Source of the DNA: Parasphingopyxis sp.
Lineage (GTDB): Bacteria > Pseudomonadota > Alphaproteobacteria > Sphingomonadales > Sphingomonadaceae
Assembly (NCBI RefSeq): GCF_028279465.1
Contig: NZ_JANQNS010000013.1
Location: forward strand, 62,001-126,000
Length of the DNA: 64,000 nt
Direction of reading: 5' to 3'
Shown here: positions 54,805 through 62,614 of the stretch, one piece after another
Position numbering within the stretch: the first letter of the stretch is position 1
Layout: every line of letters starts with the position of its first letter
The notes under the pieces: model-generated
Database searches by the model: none
Told to the model about the DNA's origin: nothing
Seen by the model: the letters and a program-made list of their open reading frames with translations, nothing else
Made by a program: the position numbers and the translations under genes

Positions 54805-55100
54805 TAGGCTGCGCAACAGCCTTCCGCGGCGGCGCAGCAGCCCTCGGCCGATGCGGTTTCAGTCGCGGCGCAGCAGCCCTCGGCCGCAGCGGCGCAGCAT
54901 CCTTCGGCAGCTGCCGCACAGCATCCTTCAGCCGCACAACAGCCTTCCGCGGCACAGCATCCGCCGGTCGCATCGCCCGCGGCAGCCGCGCAGCAGCGCG
55001 CCCCGCAGCTACAAGCTTGCAGCGCCGGAGCGGCGAGCGCGAGGCCGCCGGCGACGGCCAGCATCGATGCGAGGCTTCGTTTTTCGGTCTTATCGGTCAT
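54801..55100 (-). CDS. Secreted lipoprotein with Cys-Cys (EGCCAA) repeats
   Basis: 99 residues; GGGAG lies seven bases before the ATG. Residues 1-29 form a signal peptide ending LQA before Cys30 (lipobox LQAC). The remaining 70 residues are nearly all Ala, Cys, Gly and Glu. They hold a CSC pair, one RCC, one GGCC and six EGCC units spaced by Ala-rich linkers, giving 18 cysteines, and end GCCAAY. The repeat resembles the EGKC units of bufferins (copper-binding modified peptides) and also metallothioneins, but matches neither. A likely role is binding thiophilic metals in the periplasm or outer membrane. It is preceded by a GTAACC-N16-CGAA element. Confidence 0.85.
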   Translation of the reverse strand: MTDKTEKRSLASMLAVAGGLALAAPALQACSCGARCCAAAAGDATGGCCAAEGCCAAEGCCAAAAEGCCAAAAEGCCAATETASAEGCCAAAEGCCAAY

Positions 55101-55133
55101 GTGTATCTCCCAAGAGTGTTTTGGCCTTCCGGG

Positions 55134-55159
55134 TTCGAAGCCAAATCGCAGCCGGTTAC
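55134..55159 (-). promoter_or_regulatory. ECF (SigF-type) promoter for the Cys-repeat gene
   Basis: The minus strand carries GTAACC, exactly 16 bases, then CGAA, ending 34 nt before the ATG. This is the pattern I recall for promoters of the Caulobacter ECF factor SigF, which responds to heavy metals and oxidants and drives bufferin operons. No sigma factor gene is in the window. Confidence 0.65.
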
Positions 55160-55222
55160 ATACGCTGCGAAATTCGATACCGGGCCCTCGGGATGCACGG
55201 TCTCAGGTCCGCGGGTTTCGGC

Positions 55223-55636
55223 CTAGCGGTCGACGCCCTTGATCTTTCCCCATTGGCGCGCAGCCGTATAGCCGAGATATCCAGTCCCGAACAGCGCATA
55301 AAGCGGTTCGGGAATGCCTTCGAGATAGGCGTTCATGCCAGCCGCGATATTTTGGGCAGCCTCGGGCCGGAATGCGGCGAGCAGGCCCATCGGCAAGGCC
55401 CAAAGCAGCAGGACGTACATCACGTAGAGGAAGCTCGGGCGGGCTCGGCTCGTCCAGGGGTCAGCCGATTGCGCCTCCGCGATGATCGCGGACAACTGTG
55501 TGCGGATGGTTTCCGCCGCCTGGGTGCCTTCGAGCTTAAGCAGCTCAAGCTTGGCGCGGTCGCGCGCGTCACGGTCGGGCAGCACCCGGTCGATAACGGT
55601 GGTGAGCGGGCCCAAAAGCCCGGATAGGAACGACAT
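55223..55636 (-). CDS. GTA-type 3TM holin family protein
   Basis: 137 residues from the ATG at 55636 with AAGGAG upstream. The N-terminal third is amphipathic (LSGLLGPLTTVIDRVLPDRD, then helices rich in Lys/Glu). PWTSRARPSFLYVMYVLLLW begins the membrane part, with segments near 73-92 and 108-125, ending GYLGYTAARQWGKIKGVDR. This is the family described as holin of gene-transfer agents (three membrane segments). No other GTA or phage gene lies in the window, so it is a solitary copy whose role is unclear. Confidence 0.85.
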   Translation of the reverse strand: MSFLSGLLGPLTTVIDRVLPDRDARDRAKLELLKLEGTQAAETIRTQLSAIIAEAQSADPWTSRARPSFLYVMYVLLLWALPMGLLAAFRPEAAQNIAAGMNAYLEGIPEPLYALFGTGYLGYTAARQWGKIKGVDR

Positions 55637-55709
55637 GAGCAATCTCCTTTGGATACTATAGAGGTCCTAAACGAACCCGATAGGTTCCTACATTGCAAGG
55701 AAGATTGCC

Positions 55710-56687
55710 TTACTGGCTGGTTTCTATCGGGAAAATCGTTCCGGTGACCGAATAGATCGTGCGCATTCCGGCCTGCGCCCCGCCGCCAAGCGCATATGTG
55801 CGTCCACCGGCCTGATGAACGACGGCCAGCCCGTGCCGCGGGCCCGTGAGAGCCGGCCCTTCGCGCCATTCGAGCGTTTCGAGATCGAGGATATCGTGCC
55901 GATCAAAAACCGTGCCCTCATCGAGATTCTCGCCACCCACGATATGGAGCTGGCCCGGTGTGGAGAAGGCGGCATGGCCGCCTCGGCCGACCGGCATCGG
56001 CGGTAGCGTGCGCCAGCTGTTCGCGTTGAAATCGAATGCCTCGATGCGATCGATCTGGGTTCCCAGTTCGGCGCTCCGCCCGCCGGTCACGTATAGCGTA
56101 TCTTCGGTCAGCGCGATGGCGTGCGAATGCCGCGCCGTCGGCATGGGCGGACCTTGCCGCCATTGGTCCGTTTCGAGGTCGTACATCCAGAGGCTGGCAA
56201 GATCCTCCTCGCCATTCTGGCCGCCCACAAGGTAGAGCACACCGGATCTCCAGACCATCGCATGTTGGCCGATCGGGTGCGGTAGGGCCGCGAGTTCCTC
56301 CCAACGATCGGAGCCCGGCTCATGGACGAAGAGCATCGGGTTCTGATCCTGCTGGAAGGGCAGTCCGATATAGCCGCCAGAGGCGTAGAGCCATTCCCCA
56401 TCGGTCGCCATCGCGACATGATGCAGGGCGCGGGGCAGATCGGCGCATCGCTGCCAGCTTTCGGTGCGGACGTTATACTGCTCGCAACTTGCGAGCGTAC
56501 GGAAGAAGCCGATGCCGCCCGCAATATAGATGTCTTCGCCGATCGCGACGGCCGAAATTTCCGAACGCGGATCGCGCATCTCGCCGTCGCTGTGGGTTAG
56601 GCGGGGCCAGTTCCAGAAGATCAGCGCGGCGGCGAGGCCGAGTGCGAGAAACGCTATCGCTGTCCTGGCAAGCCTTCTGCGCTGCAT
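55710..56687 (-). CDS. Membrane-anchored Kelch-repeat protein
   Basis: 325 residues from the ATG at 56687; a start further upstream would run into the tRNA gene. An N-terminal membrane anchor (about 8-25: IAFLALGLAAALIFW) is followed by about six Kelch blades, each with a Gly-Gly and a spaced Trp: IYIAGGIGFF, LYASGGYIGLP, LYLVGGQNGEED, LYVTGGRSAELG, LHIVGGENLDEG and TYALGGGAQAG. It forms a periplasmic six-bladed propeller. Such proteins often bind ligands or glycans; no specific role can be given. Confidence 0.85.
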   Translation of the reverse strand: MQRRRLARTAIAFLALGLAAALIFWNWPRLTHSDGEMRDPRSEISAVAIGEDIYIAGGIGFFRTLASCEQYNVRTESWQRCADLPRALHHVAMATDGEWLYASGGYIGLPFQQDQNPMLFVHEPGSDRWEELAALPHPIGQHAMVWRSGVLYLVGGQNGEEDLASLWMYDLETDQWRQGPPMPTARHSHAIALTEDTLYVTGGRSAELGTQIDRIEAFDFNANSWRTLPPMPVGRGGHAAFSTPGQLHIVGGENLDEGTVFDRHDILDLETLEWREGPALTGPRHGLAVVHQAGGRTYALGGGAQAGMRTIYSVTGTIFPIETSQ

Positions 56688-56728
56688 CCCTGTGCCACTC
56701 TCGCTTGGGGGCATTTTTCGGAAAAGGC

Positions 56729-56805
56729 TGGTCGGGGCGACTGGATTCGAACCAGCGACCTCCACACCCCCAGTATGATGCGCTACCAGGCTGCGCTACG
56801 CCCCG
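56729..56805 (-). tRNA. tRNA-Pro (GGG)
   Basis: The minus strand folds as a 77-nt tRNA: acceptor CGGGGCG/CGCCCCG, discriminator A and encoded CCA; D-arm GCGCAGCCTGGTAGCGC; anticodon stem TCATA/TGTGG with loop CTGGGGG (anticodon GGG); T-arm with TTCGAAT. It reads CCC and CCU proline codons. Confidence 0.97.
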
Positions 56806-56883
56806 ACCAAGGGGGCGCGATGTAAATCCGAACGCTGCGCAATGCAAGCATGACCTCGGGCGAAGATCGCCCGGCAGGAGGCG

Positions 56884-57570
56884 CTAGGCGCCGATAAAGG
56901 TCGTGAATTCGCTGACGGGCACGCGATCGGTGCGCAAGCTGTTGATTGGCGCGTCGGGATCGTAATGGCCGAGCGCCATGCCGCAATAGAGCATATGCGT
57001 GTCGGGAACGCCGAGCCATGGCCGCACCATCTCGTGCAACACCGCCCAGGCCTCTTGCGGGCAACTGTCTATGCCTTCGGCCTGCGCGGCCAGCATCAGC
57101 GTCTGGATGAACATGCCGAGATGTGCCATCTGCCCGTTGCCGATGGCCAGCGCCCGGTCGATCGTGAAGAATAACCCGACCGGCGCATCGAAAAAGCGGA
57201 AATTGGCGGCCATCTGCATCATCCGGCCGGCCTTGTCGTCGCGCGAGATACCCGCCGCGCCGAACATTTCCTCGGCGTTGCGCATGCGCCGCTCGGTATG
57301 CGTTTCGCTCATCCCGGCCGGATAGATTTCGAACTCCGCCGCGCCGAGATCGACGCCGCTGGCAATGGCCTCCAGCGCGTGTTCTTTGAGCTCCTCCAGT
57401 TTGTCTCCCATGACGATATAAACCGTCCAGGGTTGCATATTGCTGCCCGAGGGCGAGCGGCTCGCCAATGCCAAAAGTCGCTCGACGGTTCCCCGGTCTA
57501 TCGGCGTATCGAGAAAGGCGCGGCGGGACTGGCGCGCATTGATCGCTTCCGAAACGGTCAGTTCGGCCAT
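56884..57570 (-). CDS. Nitroreductase family protein
   Basis: 228 residues. A flavin-dependent nitroreductase fold: AINARQSRRAFLDTPIDRGTVE, LLALASRSPSGSNMQPWTVY (FMN-binding R/S/N positions), APVGLFFTIDRALAIGNGQMAHLGMFIQTLMLAAQAEG and DTHMLYCGMALGHYDPDAPIN. It probably reduces nitroaromatics or quinones with NAD(P)H; the physiological substrate is unknown. It lies three bases after the ABM monooxygenase gene on the same strand. Confidence 0.92.
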   Translation of the reverse strand: MAELTVSEAINARQSRRAFLDTPIDRGTVERLLALASRSPSGSNMQPWTVYIVMGDKLEELKEHALEAIASGVDLGAAEFEIYPAGMSETHTERRMRNAEEMFGAAGISRDDKAGRMMQMAANFRFFDAPVGLFFTIDRALAIGNGQMAHLGMFIQTLMLAAQAEGIDSCPQEAWAVLHEMVRPWLGVPDTHMLYCGMALGHYDPDAPINSLRTDRVPVSEFTTFIGA

Positions 57571-57573
57571 CGC

Positions 57574-57885
57574 TCAGTCTTCGCCCATCAGCGTCCGGCC
57601 CGGCTCGGCGGTATAGGTTTTGACACTGACGCCGGTGATCTTGGCGCCGGACAGCGCTTGGTTGAAGGTTGCCATATGCGGGGCCTGGAAATGGGCGTTG
57701 AGCGCATCCTGATCTTCCCAGATCTCCGCTATGCGCATCACATCGGGTTCTTCCAGGGCGCGGCCATAGGAGTAGCTGATACATCCCGATTCCTTGCGCG
57801 TTTCCTCGATCATGGCGACTGCCGCGTCGTGCAGCCTGTCCAATTCACCGGCTTCCATCCGGACCCATCCTTCGACGATTATCAT
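57574..57885 (-). CDS. ABM-domain putative monooxygenase
   Basis: 103 residues from the ATG at 57885 with GTGGAGGGA upstream. The ferredoxin-like ABM fold is shown by MIIVEGWVRMEAGELDRLHD, AMIEETRKESGCISYSYGR, MRIAEIWEDQDALNAHFQAPHM and TYTAEPG at the end. These cofactor-free monooxygenases act on quinones or other aromatic substrates and form dimers. Cotranscription with the nitroreductase suggests quinone or xenobiotic redox chemistry. Confidence 0.9.
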   Translation of the reverse strand: MIIVEGWVRMEAGELDRLHDAAVAMIEETRKESGCISYSYGRALEEPDVMRIAEIWEDQDALNAHFQAPHMATFNQALSGAKITGVSVKTYTAEPGRTLMGED

Positions 57886-58056
57886 GATATTTCCCTCCAC
57901 TTGGTATCTGGGCGCGGTGCTAGCGCGCGGCCGCGCGGATGCAAATAAATTTGCCGCTATCAATGGCAGTTGCGCGAAACGCACCTTAGGTGATAGACGC
58001 GCGCCAATCACACGGGCGTAGCACATGCCCGATCATCCAGCTTACAGGTTCGCTTC

Positions 58057-58380
58057 ATGTCCGCCACACCCGTTCTTGCCGCAGCCGCTCCATCCGGAGG
58101 CACCGGTGCTTTCATTCTTCAGCTCGTACCGCTGATCCTGATCTTCGTGATCTTCTGGTTCCTGCTCATCCGCCCGCAGCAGAAGCGGATGAAGGATCAC
58201 CGCGCGATGATCGACGCCGTGAAGCGTGGGGATCGCGTGGTCACAGGTGGCGGCCTGCTCGGCAAGGTCACGAAGGTGAAGGACGACGAAGTCGAGATCG
58301 ATCTGGGCGGTGGGCAGAAGGTCACCGCGATCAAGGCGACGCTTTCCGACGTTCGCAATCCCAGCGCAGCCAACGATTAA
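58057..58380 (+). CDS. yajC: Preprotein translocase subunit YajC
   Basis: 107 residues. A short N-terminus, one membrane segment (about 22-42: LVPLILIFVIFWFLLIRPQQ) and a cytoplasmic domain with QQKRMKDHRAMIDAVKRGDRVVTGGG. YajC associates with SecDF at the translocon. It is followed by secD after 15 bases, the standard order. Confidence 0.97.
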   Translation: MSATPVLAAAAPSGGTGAFILQLVPLILIFVIFWFLLIRPQQKRMKDHRAMIDAVKRGDRVVTGGGLLGKVTKVKDDEVEIDLGGGQKVTAIKATLSDVRNPSAAND

Positions 58381-58395
58381 GGCGTATACCGACCG

Positions 58396-60000
58396 ATGAA
58401 CGATTTTCCGACATGGAAGGTCTGGATGCTCACGGCGCTGCTCATCGTCGGCGTGCTGACGGCTGTCCCAAGCCTGATGAGCGAACAGCAGCGGGCGATG
58501 CTGCCGGACTTCCTGCCGCAGCCGACAATCAATCTCGGCCTCGATCTGTCAGGCGGCGTGCATATCCTGCTCGAAGCGCAGACCGAGGAGTTTGAAGAAC
58601 AGCGGCTCCAGACCATGTCGGACCGCATCGAAGATGCGATGGAGGATGACGGGCCGGAAATCGAGATTGGCGGCCTCTCACGCAGCGGCGGCGAAATCAG
58701 CTTTACGGTGCGCAACGAAGCCGATCTTGACGATGCGATGGAACGCATCCGTGCGCTGACCCAGCCGGTCGGTTTTACCGGCGAGCGCGATTTCAGCGTC
58801 GAGAATGAGGATTCGCTGACCGTGGTCGTACGGCCGACCGAAACGGGTACGGCCGAAGCGATCAATACGGCGGTCCAAACGGCGACCGAAGTCGTTCGGA
58901 CGCGCATCGACGAGCTCGGTACGCGCGAGCCGACGATCATCCGCCAGGGCGCCGAACGGATCGTCGTACAGGTGCCGGGCCTCGACAGTCCGGAATCGCT
59001 GATGAGCCTGCTCGGCCGAACGGCGAGCCTCGAATTCCGCATGGTCAATTACGAAGCCGATCCCAATATGGCGCTGGCCTGCCAGGCGCCGATCGGCAGC
59101 GAAGCCTTGCCCTATGCCAATCAGGAGGAGGGTACGGGCTGCGTTATCGTCCAGCGCCGCGTGATGGTTTCGGGCGATCAGCTCGTCAATGCGCAGCAAG
59201 GTTTCGACCAGCAGACCGGCGAAGTAACCGTCAACCTGACTTTTGACGGCGCGGGCGGCCGCGCGTTTGGCCGAGTAACGCAGGAAAATGTCGGCCGACC
59301 TTTCGCGATCATTCTCGATGGTGAAGTGCTGTCTGCGCCAAACATCAACGAACCGATCCTGGGCGGCAATGCGCAAATCTCGGGCAGTTTTTCCGTACAA
59401 ACGGCCAATGAGTTGGCAATCGCGCTGCGCTCCGGACGGCTCCCGGTCGAACTCGCCGTTATCGAAGATCGCACGGTCGGTGCGGAAATCGGCGAGGAAG
59501 GCGTCCGGCTCGGCGGCCTTGCGGGCCTGATTGCGACAGTCGCGGTCATGACCTTCATGATTATCACCTATGGCCGTTTCGGTATCTATTCGAATATCGC
59601 GCTGGCGCTGAACCTGTTCCTGATCCTAGCGATCATGGCGATGCTCGATGCGACGCTGACCCTGCCCGGTATCGCCGGCTTCGTGCTGACCGTCGGCGCG
59701 GCGGTCGACGCGAACGTGCTCATCAACGAAAGAATACGCGAAGAGCAGAGACGCGGGCGCAAGCTTATCGATGCCGTGCAGACCGGTTATAAGGAAGCGA
59801 GCCGGGCGATTTTCGATGCCAACATCACCAACTTTATCGGTGGCGCGCTCATGTTCTCGTTCGGCTCGGGTCCGGTTCGCGGATTTGCGGTCGTGCTCGT
59901 CGTCGGTATCGTCACCTCGGTCTTTACCGCTGTCACCATTACGCGGATGATGGTCTCGGTCTGGATCAAGAATAAACGGCCCAAGGAGCTTGTGATCTGA
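58396..60000 (+). CDS. secD: Protein translocase subunit SecD
   Basis: 534 residues. A proton-driven RND-type subunit that pulls exported proteins across the inner membrane. One N-terminal membrane segment and the motif NLGLDLSGGVHILLE precede a large periplasmic P1 region, then five C-terminal membrane segments. The conserved segments are AIILDGEVLSAPNI and GAAVDANVLINERIREE, whose Asp helps carry protons. The stop overlaps the secF ATG by one base. Confidence 0.97.
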   Translation: MNDFPTWKVWMLTALLIVGVLTAVPSLMSEQQRAMLPDFLPQPTINLGLDLSGGVHILLEAQTEEFEEQRLQTMSDRIEDAMEDDGPEIEIGGLSRSGGEISFTVRNEADLDDAMERIRALTQPVGFTGERDFSVENEDSLTVVVRPTETGTAEAINTAVQTATEVVRTRIDELGTREPTIIRQGAERIVVQVPGLDSPESLMSLLGRTASLEFRMVNYEADPNMALACQAPIGSEALPYANQEEGTGCVIVQRRVMVSGDQLVNAQQGFDQQTGEVTVNLTFDGAGGRAFGRVTQENVGRPFAIILDGEVLSAPNINEPILGGNAQISGSFSVQTANELAIALRSGRLPVELAVIEDRTVGAEIGEEGVRLGGLAGLIATVAVMTFMIITYGRFGIYSNIALALNLFLILAIMAMLDATLTLPGIAGFVLTVGAAVDANVLINERIREEQRRGRKLIDAVQTGYKEASRAIFDANITNFIGGALMFSFGSGPVRGFAVVLVVGIVTSVFTAVTITRMMVSVWIKNKRPKELVI

Positions 60001-60980
60001 TGCGTCTTCTCAAGCTTGTCCCCGAAAACACGAATATCCAGTTCCTCAAATGGCGGAACATCGCGATTGCCATCTCGATCGTGCTAACGATCGGATCGAT
60101 AGCGCTGACCGCTACGCGCGGCCTCAATTTCGGCGTCGATTTCGCCGGCGGTCAGATGATTCAGGCAACCTTCACCGAAGATGCCGAAGCACCGGTCGGC
60201 GAACTGCGCGAGGACATCGCCGCGCTCGGAATCGAGGGCGCTTCGATCCAACGGTTCGGCGATCCGAACCAGGTCTCGATCCGCATGCGCGTGACCGAAG
60301 GCGCGGACGAGGATCCGGAGATCGCGAACGAGATATCGACCCGCGTCACCCAGATGATGCAGGCGGAATATGAAGGCGTAAGGATCGATTCAGTCGACTC
60401 GGTGTCGGGCAAAGTGTCCGACGAGCTGTTCCGCGCGGGTGCACTTGCGCTCGGTCTCGCGATGGTCGCAATCGCGCTCTATATCTGGTTGCGGTTCGAA
60501 TGGCAGTTCGGGGTGGGGGCGCTCTTCGCGCTATTCCACGACGTCGCACTCACATTCGGATTCTTCGCGCTCACCCAGCTCGAATTCAATCTCAATATCG
60601 TCGCGGCTTTGCTGACCATCATCGGCTATTCACTCAATGATACAATCGTCGTTTATGACCGAATACGCGAAAATCTGCGGAAATACCGCAAGATGGAGAT
60701 CGTGCCGCTGCTCGATCTGTCGGTGAACGAAACCCTCGCCCGGACCGTTATGACCAGCCTGACCATGGTGGTTGCGCTTGTTGTGCTGATTTGGGTCGGC
60801 CCGGACCTGCTGTTCGGTTTCACGGCCGCGATGCTGCTCGGCATCTTCATCGGCACGTATAGCTCCGTCTATATGGCCGCCCCCATCCTGATCTGGCTGA
60901 AAGTGGGATCGGATACCTTCGTGCCCGACGAGGCCGGACCCGATGGTCCGAAGGTCCATAAGGAGGGCTACGGTCGCTAA
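60000..60980 (+). CDS. secF: Protein translocase subunit SecF
   Basis: 326 residues. The partner of SecD. Motifs: GLNFGVDFAGGQMIQATF after the first membrane segment, SGKVSDELFRAGALALGLAM (start of the second), and TIIGYSLNDTIVVYDRIREN with the conserved Asp pair. Six membrane segments are visible in all. The ATG shares a base with the secD stop, and the TAA overlaps the next gene. Confidence 0.97.
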   Translation: MRLLKLVPENTNIQFLKWRNIAIAISIVLTIGSIALTATRGLNFGVDFAGGQMIQATFTEDAEAPVGELREDIAALGIEGASIQRFGDPNQVSIRMRVTEGADEDPEIANEISTRVTQMMQAEYEGVRIDSVDSVSGKVSDELFRAGALALGLAMVAIALYIWLRFEWQFGVGALFALFHDVALTFGFFALTQLEFNLNIVAALLTIIGYSLNDTIVVYDRIRENLRKYRKMEIVPLLDLSVNETLARTVMTSLTMVVALVVLIWVGPDLLFGFTAAMLLGIFIGTYSSVYMAAPILIWLKVGSDTFVPDEAGPDGPKVHKEGYGR

Positions 60981-61360
60981 TGGTCTCGCTGAAACGCGAA
61001 GGGCCAGCATCCGGACCGGTGATCACGGGTTTTGCCGGTAACGGCTTTCGCGTCGATAACGAGATTGTCGATGGCGGGTTATGGCTCACGCCGGAATGGG
61101 CGCGACCCTGGGCAGCGGACGATGTTGCCGCGCTCGACGCCAAAGCGCTCGATCCTCTTTTGTCGATCGAACCGTTGCCCGAATTTCTCCTGCTTGGAAC
61201 AGGCGCCAGCCTTCAGCGCCCTTCGCCGAGCTTTGTCGCGGCTGTGGAGGCGAAGGGGATCGGTGTCGAGGCGATGGACAGCCGCGCGGCCGCGCGCAGT
61301 TGGAGCCTATTGCGCGCCGAGGACCGCTGGTTCGTGGCCGCCTTGCTACCGCTCGACTAG
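60980..61360 (+). CDS. Mth938/DUF498 domain protein
   Basis: 126 residues. The Mth938-like fold is recognised by SGPVITGFAGNGFRVDNEIVDGGLWLTPEW, PLPEFLLLGTGASLQRPSPSFVAAVEAKGIGVEAMDSRAAARSWSLL (GTG loop) and the closing FVAALLPLD. The family (AAMDC-like) often follows secF in alphaproteobacteria, but its function is not known. The ATG overlaps the secF stop, and the 3' end overlaps the convergent glycosyltransferase gene by 15 bases. Confidence 0.92.
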   Translation: MVSLKREGPASGPVITGFAGNGFRVDNEIVDGGLWLTPEWARPWAADDVAALDAKALDPLLSIEPLPEFLLLGTGASLQRPSPSFVAAVEAKGIGVEAMDSRAAARSWSLLRAEDRWFVAALLPLD

Positions 61361-62512
61361 GCGTGAAAGATGCGTGAACAGCGCGTCGCTGTTCCGCTCC
61401 CAGGAAAATCTGTCGACTGTGGCGCGCACCGCATCCTGATCTGGCGGATCGGCGAGAATTCGTCTGGTTTCGGTGGCGATAGCCGCCGGCTCACGCGCCG
61501 TGATCGCGCCAGCCTCCGGCCGATCGATCAATTCCGCCGCGCCGCCCGCGCTGCTGATCACGATCGGCGTGCCGCAGGCTAGCGATTCGGTCCAGGCGTT
61601 AGCCAATCCTTCGGACACGGACGGCAAGGCCATCACATCGGCGGTCGCGAGCAGGGACGCGACTTCGGTGTGCGGCAGATTGCCGGGAAACCGAACACGC
61701 TCGCCCAGCCCCAACGCCCGCGCCTGCTTTTCGAGCGCCGGCCGGTCTGGGCCCTCGCCGATGCACCAGAGCGTCGCATCCGGAACATCCCGCAACGCGT
61801 CGATAACGATCGCCTGTCCCTTGCGCGGAATCAGCGCGCCGACCGTCACGATGAGCGGTCCGGTTATGCCAAGGCTCTGCTTTGCCTCGGCGCGGTCGAC
61901 TGGTCGGAAAAGCTCTTTGTCGATGCCGGTATAGTGAACGGTGATCTTGTCCGCCGCCATGCCCAGCGCCACCATGTCGACCTTGAGCGCCTCGCTGACA
62001 GCCAGCAGCCCGGATGCTTGCAACCCAGCCTCGCGGACCTGCTCGGCGCAACCCGGCTTCTTCCCCCAATAATGAATGTCGGCGCCGCGCGCCTTCACCG
62101 AAAAAGGCACACCGATATCGGCGGCGAGCCGCATTGCGGCGGGACCGTCAGGATAGAAGAATTCCGCATCGATAATGTCGAATGGGAAACGCTCATGAAT
62201 ATCGCGCAGCACAGGCATTACCGCGCGCGCCATAGCCGCGGGAGCACGCGACCCGCCGATTTTCGGGATCGATCGAAAACGTGGTCGATGGACGGTCACA
62301 CCCTTCCACATTTCCCGCTCCGGAACCGCCGCAAACTGCCGGTACTGTGCATGATGGTTTAGCGGCCATGGCGGTACGCCGATCGGCGCAACGACTTCCA
62401 GCTGCACATCGTCGCGCGCGGCCAAGGTCAGCGTCTGGCGTTCGACGAATCCGCCGAAAGTGGGCCGCGACGCGTCGGGAAACAGGGTTGCGAGGGTGAG
62501 CACGCGGAGCAT
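61346..62512 (-). CDS. GT4-type glycosyltransferase
   Basis: 388 residues with the GT-B two-domain plan. The N-terminal domain has TLFPDASRPTFGGFVERQ and ADIGVPFSVKARGADIHYWG; the C-terminal donor domain has LIVTVGALIPRKGQAIVIDAL, GEGPDRPALEKQARALGLG, VRFPGNLPHTEVASLLATADVMALPS and the catalytic EGLANAWTESLACGTPIV (EX7E motif). It would transfer a sugar in exopolysaccharide, LPS or glycolipid synthesis; the substrate is unknown. Confidence 0.92.
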   Translation of the reverse strand: MLRVLTLATLFPDASRPTFGGFVERQTLTLAARDDVQLEVVAPIGVPPWPLNHHAQYRQFAAVPEREMWKGVTVHRPRFRSIPKIGGSRAPAAMARAVMPVLRDIHERFPFDIIDAEFFYPDGPAAMRLAADIGVPFSVKARGADIHYWGKKPGCAEQVREAGLQASGLLAVSEALKVDMVALGMAADKITVHYTGIDKELFRPVDRAEAKQSLGITGPLIVTVGALIPRKGQAIVIDALRDVPDATLWCIGEGPDRPALEKQARALGLGERVRFPGNLPHTEVASLLATADVMALPSVSEGLANAWTESLACGTPIVISSAGGAAELIDRPEAGAITAREPAAIATETRRILADPPDQDAVRATVDRFSWERNSDALFTHLSRLVER

Positions 62513-62614
62513 GGTCCAGCGCTATAGCCGAACATCGTGCGCGCGGAACCCTCTGCACGATCATACGTGCAAGCTCTCTTGGCGGCTGCGTTCGGCTGCG
62601 CTAGAGGCATGGTT

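Noticed and set aside
54801-55020. CRISPR-like or tandem DNA repeat array
   Set aside because: The regular pattern is codon-level repetition of EGCC units inside a coding frame with signal peptide and stop; unit lengths vary and there are no unique spacers.
55223-55636. Prophage or complete gene-transfer agent
   Set aside because: No terminase, portal, capsid, tail or lysin genes occur in the window; only the holin-like gene is present.
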